Origin: Actinomycetes bacterium
GTDB lineage: Bacteria > Actinomycetota > Acidimicrobiia > Acidimicrobiales > Ilumatobacteraceae
Assembly (NCBI GenBank): GCA_025356335.1
Contig: JANXUF010000066.1
Span: forward strand, 1 to 49,874
Direction of reading: 5' to 3'
Length of the DNA stretch: 49,874 nt
This document shows, piece by piece, positions 8,145 to 17,035 of the stretch. The notes under the pieces were generated by a model that ran no database searches, was not told the DNA's origin, and was given only the letters and a program-made list of their open reading frames with translations. Numbering within the stretch: the first letter of the stretch is position 1; each line of letters starts with the position of its first letter. Both the position numbers and the translations under genes were made by a program.

Positions 8145-9611
8145 ATGCACGAATCATCCCGCGCCGTCAACGCGTCGCTCGACCATCCGGTCATCGACAG
8201 CGACGGACACGTCATCGAATTCATGCCGGCCGTCTGGCCGTTCCTGCGCGAGGCGCTCGGACCGAAGCGGTTCGAGGAGTACCGTAGCCGGCAGATGCCC
8301 GTCGAGCAGTCGATCGGTGGCAGTAGCAGCGCAGCCGATCGGCGCAGGACGCGCTCACCGCAGAGTGCGTGGTGGGGTTCTCCGGCATCGAACACACTCG
8401 ATCTGGCGACGGCAGCACTGCCCGATCTGCTGTACAGCCGCCTCGACGAATTCGGGATCGACTTCGCCCTGCTGTTCCCGACGAAGGGGCTCGGCTCCGG
8501 CCGCTACGAGGACGAGGAGATGCGGCGCGGCGTGTGCCGTGGATTCAACGACTTCTACGCCTACACGTTCGCGCCATACGCCGACCGGTTGGCGATCGGC
8601 GGGATCATCCCGATGCACACGCCGGAGGAAGCGATCGCCGAATTGCGCCACTGCAAGCAGATCGGGCTGAAGGTTGCGGCGATTCCGGAGGGTGTGTGGC
8701 GTCCTATCGCCGAGGTGCCGCCGGTGCCGTCGATCTGGCTCGTACCCGGGCAGACGCATTGGTTCGACAACTTTGGTCTCGACAGCGAATACGACTATGA
8801 CCCGGCGTGGGCGACCTTCGCCGAACTTGGCTACCCACTGGTGTCGCACGGCGGACTCGGCGACGTCGCCCCGAATCAGTACGTGTCGATCAGCAATTAC
8901 TCGGCAAACCACATCGGCTCGTTCCGCGACAAGATGTACCAGCTGTGCAAGTCGCTGTACTTCGGTGGTGTGACGCGGCGTTTCCCCGAACTCCGCCTCG
9001 GGTTCCTCGAATGCGGTGTCGCCTGGGCGAGCACGTTGCTCGCTGACATCATCGAACACTGGGAGAAGCGCAACATCGTCTCGCTGCAGACGTTGGACCC
9101 AGCCTCGATCGACTACACCCTGCTCGAGTCGCTGTTCGCCGAGCACGGCGATCGTCTGATCGAGGGCATCGACGACGTCGCCGGCAAGTTGATCATGTTG
9201 CCGGCGGTGGGCAGCCCACCGGAGGACCGCGACGACTACCGGTTCCTGAAGGTCGACTCGAAGCAGGATCTCGTCGATCTGTTCAGCCCACGCATGTACT
9301 TCGGTTGCGAGGCGGATGACCGCACGATCGCCTTCGCCTTCTCGCCGGCGAACCCTGGCGGTGTCGCCATGCAACCGGTATTCAGTTCGGACATCGCCCA
9401 CTGGGACGTGCCGGACATGGCGGACGTGGTGGCGGAGTCGTGGGGTCTCGTGCGCAAGGGTCTGTTGACCGAGGAGCAGTACAGGGCGTTCGTGTTCGAC
9501 AATCCGATCGGTCTGCTCGGCAGGGGGTTCTTCGACGGTACGGTCGTCGAGGATGCCGTGCGGAGAAATTCCTCGGGAGGCTCTTCCCTTCCAGCTCTAA
9601 CATCTATATGA
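8145..9611 (+). CDS. amidohydrolase-2 (ACMSD-like TIM barrel) family protein
   Basis: 488 residues from the ATG at 8145, preceded by AGGGGAGC; an in-frame ATG at 8082 lies in the promoter. Motifs of the metal-dependent decarboxylase/hydrolase family: N-terminal 'IDSDGHVIEF' in the place of the usual H-x-H, 'VSHGGLGD' mid-protein histidine, 'FLECGVAWA', and late 'SSDIAHWDVPDM' with the acidic residue. It shares the SDI-x-HWDVPDM ending with the protein at 34801, forming a longer (about 490 aa) subgroup; the others in the window are about 365-400 aa. Known members decarboxylate or hydrolyse carboxylated rings. The substrate here is unknown. Its last codons overlap the promoter dyad of the next gene. 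Confidence 0.82.
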   Translation: MHESSRAVNASLDHPVIDSDGHVIEFMPAVWPFLREALGPKRFEEYRSRQMPVEQSIGGSSSAADRRRTRSPQSAWWGSPASNTLDLATAALPDLLYSRLDEFGIDFALLFPTKGLGSGRYEDEEMRRGVCRGFNDFYAYTFAPYADRLAIGGIIPMHTPEEAIAELRHCKQIGLKVAAIPEGVWRPIAEVPPVPSIWLVPGQTHWFDNFGLDSEYDYDPAWATFAELGYPLVSHGGLGDVAPNQYVSISNYSANHIGSFRDKMYQLCKSLYFGGVTRRFPELRLGFLECGVAWASTLLADIIEHWEKRNIVSLQTLDPASIDYTLLESLFAEHGDRLIEGIDDVAGKLIMLPAVGSPPEDRDDYRFLKVDSKQDLVDLFSPRMYFGCEADDRTIAFAFSPANPGGVAMQPVFSSDIAHWDVPDMADVVAESWGLVRKGLLTEEQYRAFVFDNPIGLLGRGFFDGTVVEDAVRRNSSGGSSLPALTSI

Positions 9612-9619
9612 TAAATAAG
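9602..9619 (+). promoter_or_regulatory. promoter dyad; likely leaderless start for the next gene
   Basis: ATCTATATGAT (9602-9612) is a dyad, and its exact reverse complement occurs at 45182-45192. TATGAT (9607-9612) has -10 character and ends 7 bases before the ATG at 9620, so transcription would begin at or next to the start codon. The element overlaps the TGA (9609-9611) of the upstream gene. Confidence 0.5.
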
Positions 9620-10717
9620 ATGCGCCCCATGCACGTTGTTTCCGCAGACTCCCACATCAACGAACCGTTCAACCTGTGGATCGATCGGGTACAGCCCAAG
9701 TTCCGCGATCGCGCCCCTAGGGTCGAGACCTTCCCAGAAGGCGACGCCTGGGTAATGGAAAGCGCCCTCGATCCGATCAACTTCGGCAGCAACTGTTCCG
9801 CCGGTCTGCCGCAGGAGGACCGCAAAGCCTGGATCCGTAAAGAGGAGGTGCGCGAAGGCGGCTACCTGCCGGCACCGCGCCTCGAGGATCAGGATCGCGA
9901 CGGCGTCGACGCAGAGATCATCTACCCGACGCCACGCATCTCCAACACACTCTTCTGGAACAACTCGGACGGGGAGTTCCACGTCGATTGCATCCGCGCG
10001 TACAACGACTGGCTCTCCGAGTTCTGCTCGTACGCACCCGATCGCCTGTGGGGTGTCGCGATGATCCCCAACTCAAGCGTCGCGGCTGCCGTTGCCGAGT
10101 TCGAACGGGCGACGTCGCTGCCGGGCATGCGCGGGGCAATGCTCGGCCAGTACCCACACGGCGGCGAAGCGATCTCGCCAGAGGATGATCCGTTGTGGGC
10201 GGCAGCCGCTGCGAAGAAAGTGCCGCTGTCGATCCACGTCGGTTTCGCCACGCAGGCCCAGGGTGACAAGAGCCGCGGCAAGGCGACCGGCGACATGCGG
10301 TTCTTCGACGTGCCGATCCGCATCTCGCAGTTCATCAGCACCGGCGTATTCGACCGCTTCCCCGACATCCGCCTAGTGCTCGTCGAAGTCGACAGCGGTT
10401 GGATGCCGTACCTCAAGGAGCAGATGGACGATCGTTTCCTGCGGGGTACAGCGAAGGAGCAGGCGAAGCTGAAGCGTAAGCCGAGCGACTATTTTGAGAC
10501 CAACATCGCCACGACGTTCATCACCGACCACTACGGCGTCGCCAACCGGCACAAGGTCGGCATCAACCAGATGATGTGGTCGAGCGACTTCCCTCACGGC
10601 GGGTCAGACTGGCCGAACTCGAAGACCTCGATCGACAGCCAGCTCGACGGTGTGCCGGAGGACGAGCGGCTCAAGCTGCTTGCCGGCAACGCCAAGGCGC
10701 TCTACAACGTCGACTGA
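9620..10717 (+). CDS. amidohydrolase-2 family protein
   Basis: 365 residues from ATG 9620; alternatives at 9608 and 9629 differ by a few residues. Motifs: 'VSADSHINEPFNLW' at the N-terminus (D-x-H-x-x-E instead of H-x-H), 'FPEGDAWVME', 'SIHVGFATQ' with the barrel His, 'RLVLVEVDSGWMPYLKEQMD', and 'SSDFPHGGSDWPNS' with the late metal-binding Asp. It is a close paralogue of the 365-residue protein at 15808; they share the blocks 'KFRDRAPR' and 'AYNDWLS'. It probably acts on a carboxylated cyclic intermediate; whether by decarboxylation or hydrolysis is open. I see no ribosome site in front of the ATG, in line with leaderless translation. Confidence 0.82.
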   Translation: MRPMHVVSADSHINEPFNLWIDRVQPKFRDRAPRVETFPEGDAWVMESALDPINFGSNCSAGLPQEDRKAWIRKEEVREGGYLPAPRLEDQDRDGVDAEIIYPTPRISNTLFWNNSDGEFHVDCIRAYNDWLSEFCSYAPDRLWGVAMIPNSSVAAAVAEFERATSLPGMRGAMLGQYPHGGEAISPEDDPLWAAAAAKKVPLSIHVGFATQAQGDKSRGKATGDMRFFDVPIRISQFISTGVFDRFPDIRLVLVEVDSGWMPYLKEQMDDRFLRGTAKEQAKLKRKPSDYFETNIATTFITDHYGVANRHKVGINQMMWSSDFPHGGSDWPNSKTSIDSQLDGVPEDERLKLLAGNAKALYNVD

Positions 10718-11541
10718 GACGAGACGCAGGCAGCGAACGTCGCGCGAAGGCGTAGAACTGCCGCTTCTTCACTGCCGCGACGGCGAGGGCGGCGATTCGC
10801 GCTGGGTCTGCGTGGACGACGGCGGTGACCGGAGCGTCAGAGCCTGTCGACGGCGAACCCGATGGTGGTGACCCCGGCGGTGCTGACCGTGACACCGGCG
10901 GGTCTGTCGTGGCGTACTGTGGCTGGCGATTGCGGCCGGCCGAGCGGATATTCGTCGACGTGTATCCCGGGCAGAGGAGTGTGACGCCGACGTGTGGCGC
11001 CGCCTCCGCCAGATCGAACTGCAACGATTCGTTGATCGCTGCAATCGCCTGCTTCGACGCCTGGTACGGCCCTCCGTTGGCGTTGGCGCCGAGCGACATC
11101 ATCGAGCCGGTGTTGATCACATGGGCCGGTCGGCCGCGCTCGACCATGCCGGGCACGAACGCCGAGATGCCGTTGATCGTGCCCCACATGCAGACATCGA
11201 TTACCCACCGCCAGTCGGCAGGCGACAACTCCCATGCCCTTCCCTTGGCGCTGACGCCGGCGTTGTTGGCGAGGATGTCCGCCCCACCGAATTGCTCGTC
11301 GGTGAAATACTGCGGCGGCGCAGAGATCCTCTGCAGAGGTCACGTCGGTGACGAGGAATTCGACGGCCGCACCGGTCGTCCGCAGTCGCCGGGCTGCGTC
11401 CTGCAGGGCGTCGTGTTCGATGTCGAGCATGACGATGTTCACCTGCTCGGCGGCGAACGCGGTTCAGAGCGCATAGCCGATCCCGCTTGCCGCGCCGGGG
11501 ACGGTAGCGGTGTTGCCGGCCCCACACGCCGACGCGCTCAT
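10671..11541 (-). pseudogene. short-chain dehydrogenase/reductase, decayed
   Basis: The remnant begins at ATG 11541, 3 bases after the CoA-transferase stop, so it was the second gene of that operon. The Rossmann start is readable as 'ATVPGAASGIGYAL', with Pro where Thr is normal, but the next codon is an in-frame TGA, after which the same frame continues 'TAFAAEQVNIVMLDIEHDAL'. A frame change near 11330 then leads into 'LSPADWRWVIDVCMWGTING' and the intact catalytic motif, Ser in 'NTGSMMS' and 'YQASKQA' (Y-x-x-x-K). The end overlaps the last codons of the opposite amidohydrolase. At least two disabling changes make a functional full-length enzyme unlikely. Confidence 0.75.
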
Positions 11542-11544
11542 TGC

Positions 11545-13896
11545 TCAGTCCTCCAAGCCGTTGCCGACGGGCTTCGTGACGCCGCGTGCTTCGAGATCGG
11601 CGATCGCCACATCTGAGTAGCCGATCTCCCGCAGGATCTTCGCAGTCGAGGTCCCGAGCGGCTCAGGCTTGCCGAGCACCGTCGCCGAATCGGAGAACTC
11701 GACGGATCCGGAGCTGCGCCAGAACTCGCGCCCGTCTGGCAGCACCGCCGGCACCGAGAGGGCATTGGCTTGCGACTGCTCGCTCGTCAACATGAACGTG
11801 CCGAAGTCGATGCCGTCGGCCCGCACCGCAGGCACGCGGACGGCCAGCAGGCGTTGCTCCCAGGTGGCCGCATCGGCTGACGTGAACGATTCCGTAAGGA
11901 TGTCGATGAGTGCTTCGTCGTGCTCTGCCCTGGCTTCGGCCGTTGCGAATCGTGTGTCGTCGCGAAGACCGCCGAGACCCAACTCATCGACGAACCGTTG
12001 CCATGCACCGTCGCCCTCGGCCTGCAGATAGATCCAACCGTCAGCGGACTGGTAGAGCCGTTGCAGGGCGTGGAACCCGTGCTGGCCGTGATCGGGTAGC
12101 GGACCGGGCGCCTTGCCCTCGTACTGGATGCTCCAGCGCGACACGGTGCAGGCCATCGACGACAACATCGTGGTCTCGACGTATTGGCCGAGTCCGGTGC
12201 GTTCGCGGGCTGCGAGTCCGAGCATCGCCGCAGTACCGCATGCCAGCGCCCCTGCGGGGTCGGCGTAGGTCCGGTTGATCGGCGGGTTGCCCTCACCGGC
12301 CTCGATGATTCCCGACCCGCCGATGGCGTTCGGGGAGGAGTGGAAACCCGGCCGCTTGGCCCACGGCCCGTGGGATCCGAAGCAGCCGCCATAGACGTAG
12401 ACGAGGCGCGGGTTGATGGCATGCAACTGCTCGTAGCCGATGCCGAGGCGCTCGGGGACACCTGGGCGGAAGTTGTGCAGGAAAATGTCGGCGGTGGCGG
12501 CCAGTTCGTGGACGATCTTCAGGCCGTCAGGCGACTTCATGTCGACAACGATGCTCTCCTTGCCGACGGTCTCCTTGTCGTACGGTGTCGACCAGTTGCG
12601 CCGTGCAGGGTCACCGGCTGGCGGCTCGACTTTGATGACGCGGGCGCCGAGTTGCGTCAGCAGCGTCATAGCGAACGGCGCTGCATAGAAGTAGCCGACC
12701 TCGAGGATCGTCACGCCGGCGAGCGGGGGCCCGCTGTTGGCGCCACCTGCCGCCGGGACCAACGCAGCCAATTCGGCGGGAAGCGATGCAAGGACGTCGG
12801 CGGTGTGTTCGCCGAGTGCCGGCTCGCCGACACCGATCTGTGACGGCGTCTCCGAAAGCAGCGCCAGCTGCCCGATCTGCAGAGAGGTTCCGACGGAATC
12901 CGACTGCACCGTCGTGCTGCGCCCGTTCGATGTCGCCTGCGGATGGCGCAGGTACTCCTCGGCGCTGAGGAACGGGTCGCCGCCGACATCCTCCCTGAGG
13001 AAGATCTCCAGCCACTCATCAAACGTCTTCTGACCCATCGCTTTGGCGAGGATCTGGCGGACGCGTTCCAATTCCTCGACCGACGGGAGCAGGTCCGGCA
13101 TCGTGCCGAGACCGGGTTCGGTGGTCAGGTATTCGAGGTCCATCACCCGCAGCCAGTTGCGGAACAGGTGCGGCTGGCGGCTGCACATCTGGATGAAGCG
13201 GTCGTCGCTGGTCTTGGCGGTCATGAAGGCCAGTGGCATAACACCGAAGACGCGTCCCGTCTTGTCGACTTCGTGCGTGCGATGGCCGAATCCGCTGATC
13301 ATGTCGAATGACGACAGCGCATGCAGCAGGCTCGTGTGTACGCGCTGACCGGTGCCTGATCCGCTGCGCTGGTGCAGCGCTGCCAGCGCCCCCTGTGTCG
13401 CCAACATCGCTGCTCCGTATGATGCGATCGGCGTCGGTGTGAAGATCGGACCTGAGCGGTAGCCGTTCATCGACGCCATCCGACCGGTCTTGGCGGCGAC
13501 GATGTGCTCGTAGCCCGGCAGGTCCTTGAGCGGGCCGTGCTCCCCGAATCCGGTGATGACGATGCTGATGATACGCGGGTTGATCGCCGCGAGCACGGCG
13601 TGATCGACGGCGAGCGCCTCGGCAACGCCGCGGCGGAAGTCGTTGATGAAGACGTCGGCAGTGGCGACGAGGTCCTCGAACGACTGCCGTTCAGCGGGAT
13701 CCTTGAGATCGACGACGATGCTGCGCTTGCCGCGATTCCACACCTTGAAGCCGTCGTGGACCCGCGTCGGGTCACCTGCCGGCGCTTCGAGCTTGATCAC
13801 GTCGGAGCCGTTGTCGGCGAACATCATCCCGGTCATCGCGCCTGCCATGTGGCGACTGGCGTCGACGACGCGCAGGCCTTCGGTGGCTGTTGTCAT
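11545..13896 (-). CDS. two-domain CaiB/BaiF (family III) CoA-transferase
   Basis: 783 residues made of two family-III CoA-transferase domains, about 1-360 and 395-783. Each opens with the same fold start: 'GLRVVDASRHMAGAMTGMMF' and 'GVTILEVGYFYAAPFAMTLL'. Domain 2 keeps the acidic residue expected for the acyl-enzyme aspartate ('NRTYADPAGALACG'). At the matching place domain 1 has 'FTPTPIASYGAAM', without Asp. Single-domain relatives of about 400 residues form interlocked dimers; the fusion probably folds as a pseudo-dimer with one active site. It would move CoA from a donor such as succinyl-CoA to a pathway acid. Divergent from a CitE-type lyase, which suggests activation followed by cleavage. 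Paralogue at 20555. Confidence 0.88.
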   Translation of the reverse strand: MTTATEGLRVVDASRHMAGAMTGMMFADNGSDVIKLEAPAGDPTRVHDGFKVWNRGKRSIVVDLKDPAERQSFEDLVATADVFINDFRRGVAEALAVDHAVLAAINPRIISIVITGFGEHGPLKDLPGYEHIVAAKTGRMASMNGYRSGPIFTPTPIASYGAAMLATQGALAALHQRSGSGTGQRVHTSLLHALSSFDMISGFGHRTHEVDKTGRVFGVMPLAFMTAKTSDDRFIQMCSRQPHLFRNWLRVMDLEYLTTEPGLGTMPDLLPSVEELERVRQILAKAMGQKTFDEWLEIFLREDVGGDPFLSAEEYLRHPQATSNGRSTTVQSDSVGTSLQIGQLALLSETPSQIGVGEPALGEHTADVLASLPAELAALVPAAGGANSGPPLAGVTILEVGYFYAAPFAMTLLTQLGARVIKVEPPAGDPARRNWSTPYDKETVGKESIVVDMKSPDGLKIVHELAATADIFLHNFRPGVPERLGIGYEQLHAINPRLVYVYGGCFGSHGPWAKRPGFHSSPNAIGGSGIIEAGEGNPPINRTYADPAGALACGTAAMLGLAARERTGLGQYVETTMLSSMACTVSRWSIQYEGKAPGPLPDHGQHGFHALQRLYQSADGWIYLQAEGDGAWQRFVDELGLGGLRDDTRFATAEARAEHDEALIDILTESFTSADAATWEQRLLAVRVPAVRADGIDFGTFMLTSEQSQANALSVPAVLPDGREFWRSSGSVEFSDSATVLGKPEPLGTSTAKILREIGYSDVAIADLEARGVTKPVGNGLED

Positions 13897-13937
13897 GGTC
13901 GGTCCCCTTTACGTCCCTTGAATGCTGCATGTAGACG

Positions 13938-13957
13938 CAATCATTACTATCATCAAA
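13938..13957. promoter_or_regulatory. AT-rich element in divergent promoter region
   Basis: Between the CoA-transferase (start 13896) and CitE-type lyase (start 13998), the sequence CAATCATTACTATCATCA carries repeated ATCAT half-sites. It also has possible -10 hexamers on both strands (TACTAT and TAGTAA). This is the only AT-rich part of the gap. Confidence 0.4.
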
Positions 13958-13997
13958 CCTTAGCGCTCGATCGGCGCTGCAGCGAAGGGAGAGCACG

Positions 13998-14897
13998 ATG
14001 CCAGAGCCGAAAGCTGTCAGGAGCCTGTTGTTCGTTCCAGGCAACCGTGCGTCCTGGATGGGAAAGGCTGTGGCGTCCGGAACGGACGCAGTCGTCTTCG
14101 ACCTCGAAGGTTCACTCCCTCCGCAGGAGAAGGAGATCGGTCGACGACAGGTCCGAGAAGTACTCGATGCCGCAGACCCCGACGGACCGGCGATGCACGT
14201 GCGCGTCAACGATGCGCGTTGCGGGATCATGGTCGATGACCTGGACGTCGTCGTCGGCCCCGGTCTCGCGTGCGTACTGCTGCCGCAGGTCCAGAGTGTC
14301 GAGGACGTGGTCCTGCTCGATGAACACCTGACGCGACTGGAACAGGAACGGGGACTGGCAGCTAACAGCATCTGCATCAATCCGCTGATGGAGACGCCAC
14401 AGGCGTTGTACGCGGCCTACGCCATCGCCACCTGCTCGCCGAGAATCGCCTATATGGGTTCCGGCATCTCCAAACGTGGCGACATCGCCAGGACCGTCGG
14501 GTACCGCTGGACGCAGGAGGGTCTGGAGACGCTCTACTTCCGCTCGAAGGTCCTCCTGGAAACCCGGGCAGCCGGTGTCCCGAATCCGCTCAGCGGCATG
14601 TGGGGTGACGTCGCCGATCTCGAAGGGCTGCGCGGGCTCGCCAACCAGACACGCAACATCGGCTACGACGGGATGATGGTCATCCACCCGAGTCACGTAC
14701 CGGTCGTCAACGAGGTCTTTTCGCCGACGCAGGCAGAGGTGCAGCGGTGGCAGGAGACGATCGAGGCGATGGAGGCCGCTCAACGCGAGGGTCTCGGAGC
14801 AATCCGCCTGCACGGTGCTGTCGTCGACGAGGCCCACGTCTGGACGGCGAAACAGGAGCTGCAGAAGGCTGCGCGCTTCGGGCTGGTGCCGGCGTGA
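13998..14897 (+). CDS. HpcH/HpaI-CitE family lyase (copy 2)
   Basis: 299 residues; ATG preceded by AAGGGAGAG. Lyase motifs: 'DAVVFDLEGSLPPQEKE' (the second acidic residue of the common DLEDA is Gly here), 'HVRVNDARCG' substrate Arg/Asn, 'NPLMETPQAL' Glu ligand, 'GDIARTVGYRWTQEGLETLY', and the C-terminal 'GYDGMMVIHPSHVPVVNEVF' typical of citramalyl/malyl-CoA lyases. Expected reaction: Claisen-type cleavage of a beta-hydroxyacyl-CoA to an acyl-CoA and a 2-oxoacid. Paired head-to-head with a CoA-transferase, as in itaconate or 3-hydroxypropionate-type routes where a dicarboxylate is first given CoA and then cleaved. Followed 45 bases later by the GntR regulator. Confidence 0.85.
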   Translation: MPEPKAVRSLLFVPGNRASWMGKAVASGTDAVVFDLEGSLPPQEKEIGRRQVREVLDAADPDGPAMHVRVNDARCGIMVDDLDVVVGPGLACVLLPQVQSVEDVVLLDEHLTRLEQERGLAANSICINPLMETPQALYAAYAIATCSPRIAYMGSGISKRGDIARTVGYRWTQEGLETLYFRSKVLLETRAAGVPNPLSGMWGDVADLEGLRGLANQTRNIGYDGMMVIHPSHVPVVNEVFSPTQAEVQRWQETIEAMEAAQREGLGAIRLHGAVVDEAHVWTAKQELQKAARFGLVPA

Positions 14898-14912
14898 TGC
14901 CCGATCAGTACT

Positions 14913-14930
14913 CTCCATCATTAGTATCAA
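14913..14930 (+). promoter_or_regulatory. AT-rich element upstream of the first GntR gene
   Basis: CCATCATTAGTATCAATG contains ATCAT and TATCA half-sites and a -10-like TAGTAT (14922-14927) 15 bases before the ATG of the regulator. The position suggests a separate, possibly autoregulated promoter inside the lyase-regulator interval. Confidence 0.4.
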
Positions 14931-14942
14931 TGCACTCATAAA

Positions 14943-15779
14943 ATGCAGCACCAACACACCGACGACGAATCGGATACGTTTCTCAGCGCCCGAACAACCG
15001 GCAAGGGGCGCACGCAGCTGCGTCAGCCGCGGCTGGCGGAGATGGTCGCCGACATCCTGAGGGAACGCATCGTCGGCGGAGCGTTGATCGATGGCGACAA
15101 CCTCCCGAAGCAGGAGGACCTGCTCGAAGAGTTCAGCGTCAGCAAACCATCGATCCGTGAGGCGCTACGCATCCTCGAAACAGAGGGCTTGATCAGCGTC
15201 AGGCGCGGCAACCTGGGCGGTGCCGTCGTCCACGTGCCGCAGTCGCACGACGCCGCCTACATGCTGGGGCTCGTGCTGCAGTCCAAGCATGTCGCCCTCG
15301 ACGATGTCGGCGTGGCGTTGCTCAACCTCGAACCTGCGTGTGCGGCGCTGTGCACCGAACGCGACGACCGGGCGACGTTCATCCCGTACCTGCGCATGGT
15401 GTACGAGCATGGTGTTGCGGCGCTGGGCAACGAAATCGAATTCGTGTTGCAGATGCGCCTGTTCCACGAGGCGATCGTCTCGTGGTGCGGCAACGAGACG
15501 ATGAAGACCGTCGTCGGAGCGTTGGAGAATCTGTGGTCGGCGAAGGAGAAGGCGTGGGCGCGAGCCGCTGCCGAATCCGGGGCCTACCCGGATCTGGAGA
15601 TGCGCGAGAGCGGACTCAAAGCACACGCGAGAATTCTGGCGCTGATGGAGAAGGGCGACGCCGAAGGTGTCACGCGGGCCTCGTACCGGCATCTGTGCGT
15701 CTCGCAGACGTATGCGTTGTCGGACGGGCCGGCAGAACTCGTCGATGCGATGGTGCTCCGCCGTGTGCGCATCGGCTGA
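14943..15779 (+). CDS. GntR-family regulator, FadR/FCD type (copy 1)
   Basis: 278 residues. Winged helix-turn-helix at about 25-95, with 'KQEDLLEEFSVSKPSIREAL' recognition region and 'RILETEGLISVRRGNLGGAV' wing; an all-helical FCD ligand domain follows (about 110-255), with 'FHEAIVSWCGNETM'. FCD regulators usually repress catabolic genes and are released by an organic acid or acyl-CoA. It is very similar in the DNA-binding half to the regulator at 41763, including 'LRQPRLAEMVAD' and 'SVSKPSIREALRILETEGLI', so both probably read the same operator family. I see no ribosome site, only a short AT-rich leader. Downstream amidohydrolase at 15808 is likely co-transcribed. Confidence 0.9.
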   Translation: MQHQHTDDESDTFLSARTTGKGRTQLRQPRLAEMVADILRERIVGGALIDGDNLPKQEDLLEEFSVSKPSIREALRILETEGLISVRRGNLGGAVVHVPQSHDAAYMLGLVLQSKHVALDDVGVALLNLEPACAALCTERDDRATFIPYLRMVYEHGVAALGNEIEFVLQMRLFHEAIVSWCGNETMKTVVGALENLWSAKEKAWARAAAESGAYPDLEMRESGLKAHARILALMEKGDAEGVTRASYRHLCVSQTYALSDGPAELVDAMVLRRVRIG

Positions 15780-15807
15780 CGAAGATCAATGAGAAGGGAC
15801 CAGAAAG

Positions 15808-16905
15808 ATGAGCCGTAGTTACCGCATCATCGATGCCGATACGCACGTCAACGAGCCGCCGGACCTGTGGACGTCACGACTGCCTGCGAAATTCCGCGAT
15901 CGTGCACCGAGAATCGAACGATTCGAACAGGGAGACGCCTGGGTACTCGACGGCGTCGCCGATCCGATCAACTTCGGCCTCAACGCCTGCGCGGGTATGA
16001 AGCCGGAGGAGATGCAGGGGTGGGTGCGCTTCGAGGACATCCGCCGTGGTGGTTACGACCCTGCGGCGCGTCTGCTGGAGATGGATGCCGACCGCATCGA
16101 CGCCGCTGTGCTCTATCCGACACCCAGACTGTCACACGCCATCGTCGCTTCCCCGGATCCCGAGTTCCACCTTGTCCAGATCCGCGCCTACAACGACTGG
16201 CTCTCGGACTACTGCAGCCATGCGCCGGAACGCCTCGGGGCGATCATGATGCTGCCGAACCGTGGCGTCGAGATGGCGCTGGCCGAACTCGAGCGGGTCG
16301 CAGGGCTCCCGGGTACGAAGGGTGTGCTCGTCAGTTGCTGGCCGCACGGCGACCTCGACTGGGACGACGCTGACGAAGCTGTCTGGAAAGCGCTGATCAG
16401 CACTGAGATGGCGTTGCACATCCACGTGGGGATGATCAACGAGATGCCGACGGCCCACAAGGTGAAGATCGTCGGGGATGTCCGCTGGTACGACGCACCG
16501 AAACGAATCCTGCAGATGATCTGGTCGGGCCTCTTCGACCGCCTCCCGGAACTGCAGGTCGTCATCGCCGAGGTCGACGCCGGCTGGGTGCCATACTTCA
16601 AAGAGCAGATCGACGACCGCTACTACCGCATGAGCAAGGGATCCGGCCTGCAGTTGGAGCGGCCGCCGAGCGCCTACGTCGAGGACCACTTCAATTTCAC
16701 CTACCTCGTCGATGGCTTCGGCCTGCGCAACCGCGAGACGATCGGCGTCGAGCGAATCCTGTGGTCGACCGACTATCCACACGTCGGATCGGACTGGCCG
16801 AACTCGTGGCGTCGGATGGAATCGAACTTCTCCGGCATCACGCGAGCGGATCGCGAACTAATCACGTGTGGCAACGCTCAACGGCTCTATCGGTTCAGTT
16901 CGTGA
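15808..16905 (+). CDS. amidohydrolase-2 family protein
   Basis: 365 residues, ATG after GAGAAGGGACC. Motifs: 'IDADTHVNEPPDLW' (D-x-H-x-x-E), 'GDAWVLDGVADPINFG', 'HIHVGMINE' barrel histidines, 'VVIAEVDAGWVPYFKEQIDD', and 'STDYPHVGSDWPNS' with the late Asp. Equal in length to the protein at 9620 and alike through most of it, so this is a recent-looking duplication with diverged substrate loops. It follows the GntR gene by 28 bases on the same strand. Exact reaction unknown; decarboxylation or hydrolysis of a cyclic carboxylate is the family's usual chemistry. Confidence 0.82.
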   Translation: MSRSYRIIDADTHVNEPPDLWTSRLPAKFRDRAPRIERFEQGDAWVLDGVADPINFGLNACAGMKPEEMQGWVRFEDIRRGGYDPAARLLEMDADRIDAAVLYPTPRLSHAIVASPDPEFHLVQIRAYNDWLSDYCSHAPERLGAIMMLPNRGVEMALAELERVAGLPGTKGVLVSCWPHGDLDWDDADEAVWKALISTEMALHIHVGMINEMPTAHKVKIVGDVRWYDAPKRILQMIWSGLFDRLPELQVVIAEVDAGWVPYFKEQIDDRYYRMSKGSGLQLERPPSAYVEDHFNFTYLVDGFGLRNRETIGVERILWSTDYPHVGSDWPNSWRRMESNFSGITRADRELITCGNAQRLYRFSS

Positions 16906-16928
16906 CCGGTAGTTCGATCGACCCACCA

Positions 16929-16983
16929 TTTTACTAACATATAAAAGATTGACTTCGTAGAAATGATCATGTACATATGTATT
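16929..16983 (+). promoter_or_regulatory. AT-rich promoter region of the transporter lipoprotein gene
   Basis: A 55-base AT-rich island upstream of the binding-protein gene. It holds TTACTAACATATAAAAGATT followed by two perfect palindromes: ATGATCAT (16963-16970) and ACATATGT (16973-16980). It lies 56-107 bases before the ATG at 17036, which has its own GGGGGAA ribosome site. It resembles the other operon-head elements in composition more than in exact sequence. Confidence 0.4.
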
Positions 16984-17035
16984 CCACGGTCGGCGCACTG
17001 CCCGCCCGTTACACGTATTCATTCCAAGGGGGAAT

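Noticed and set aside
12184..12843. Long plus-strand frames opposite the CoA-transferase
   Set aside because: No motif, and the minus-strand protein is continuous and well conserved there. GC-driven antisense frame.
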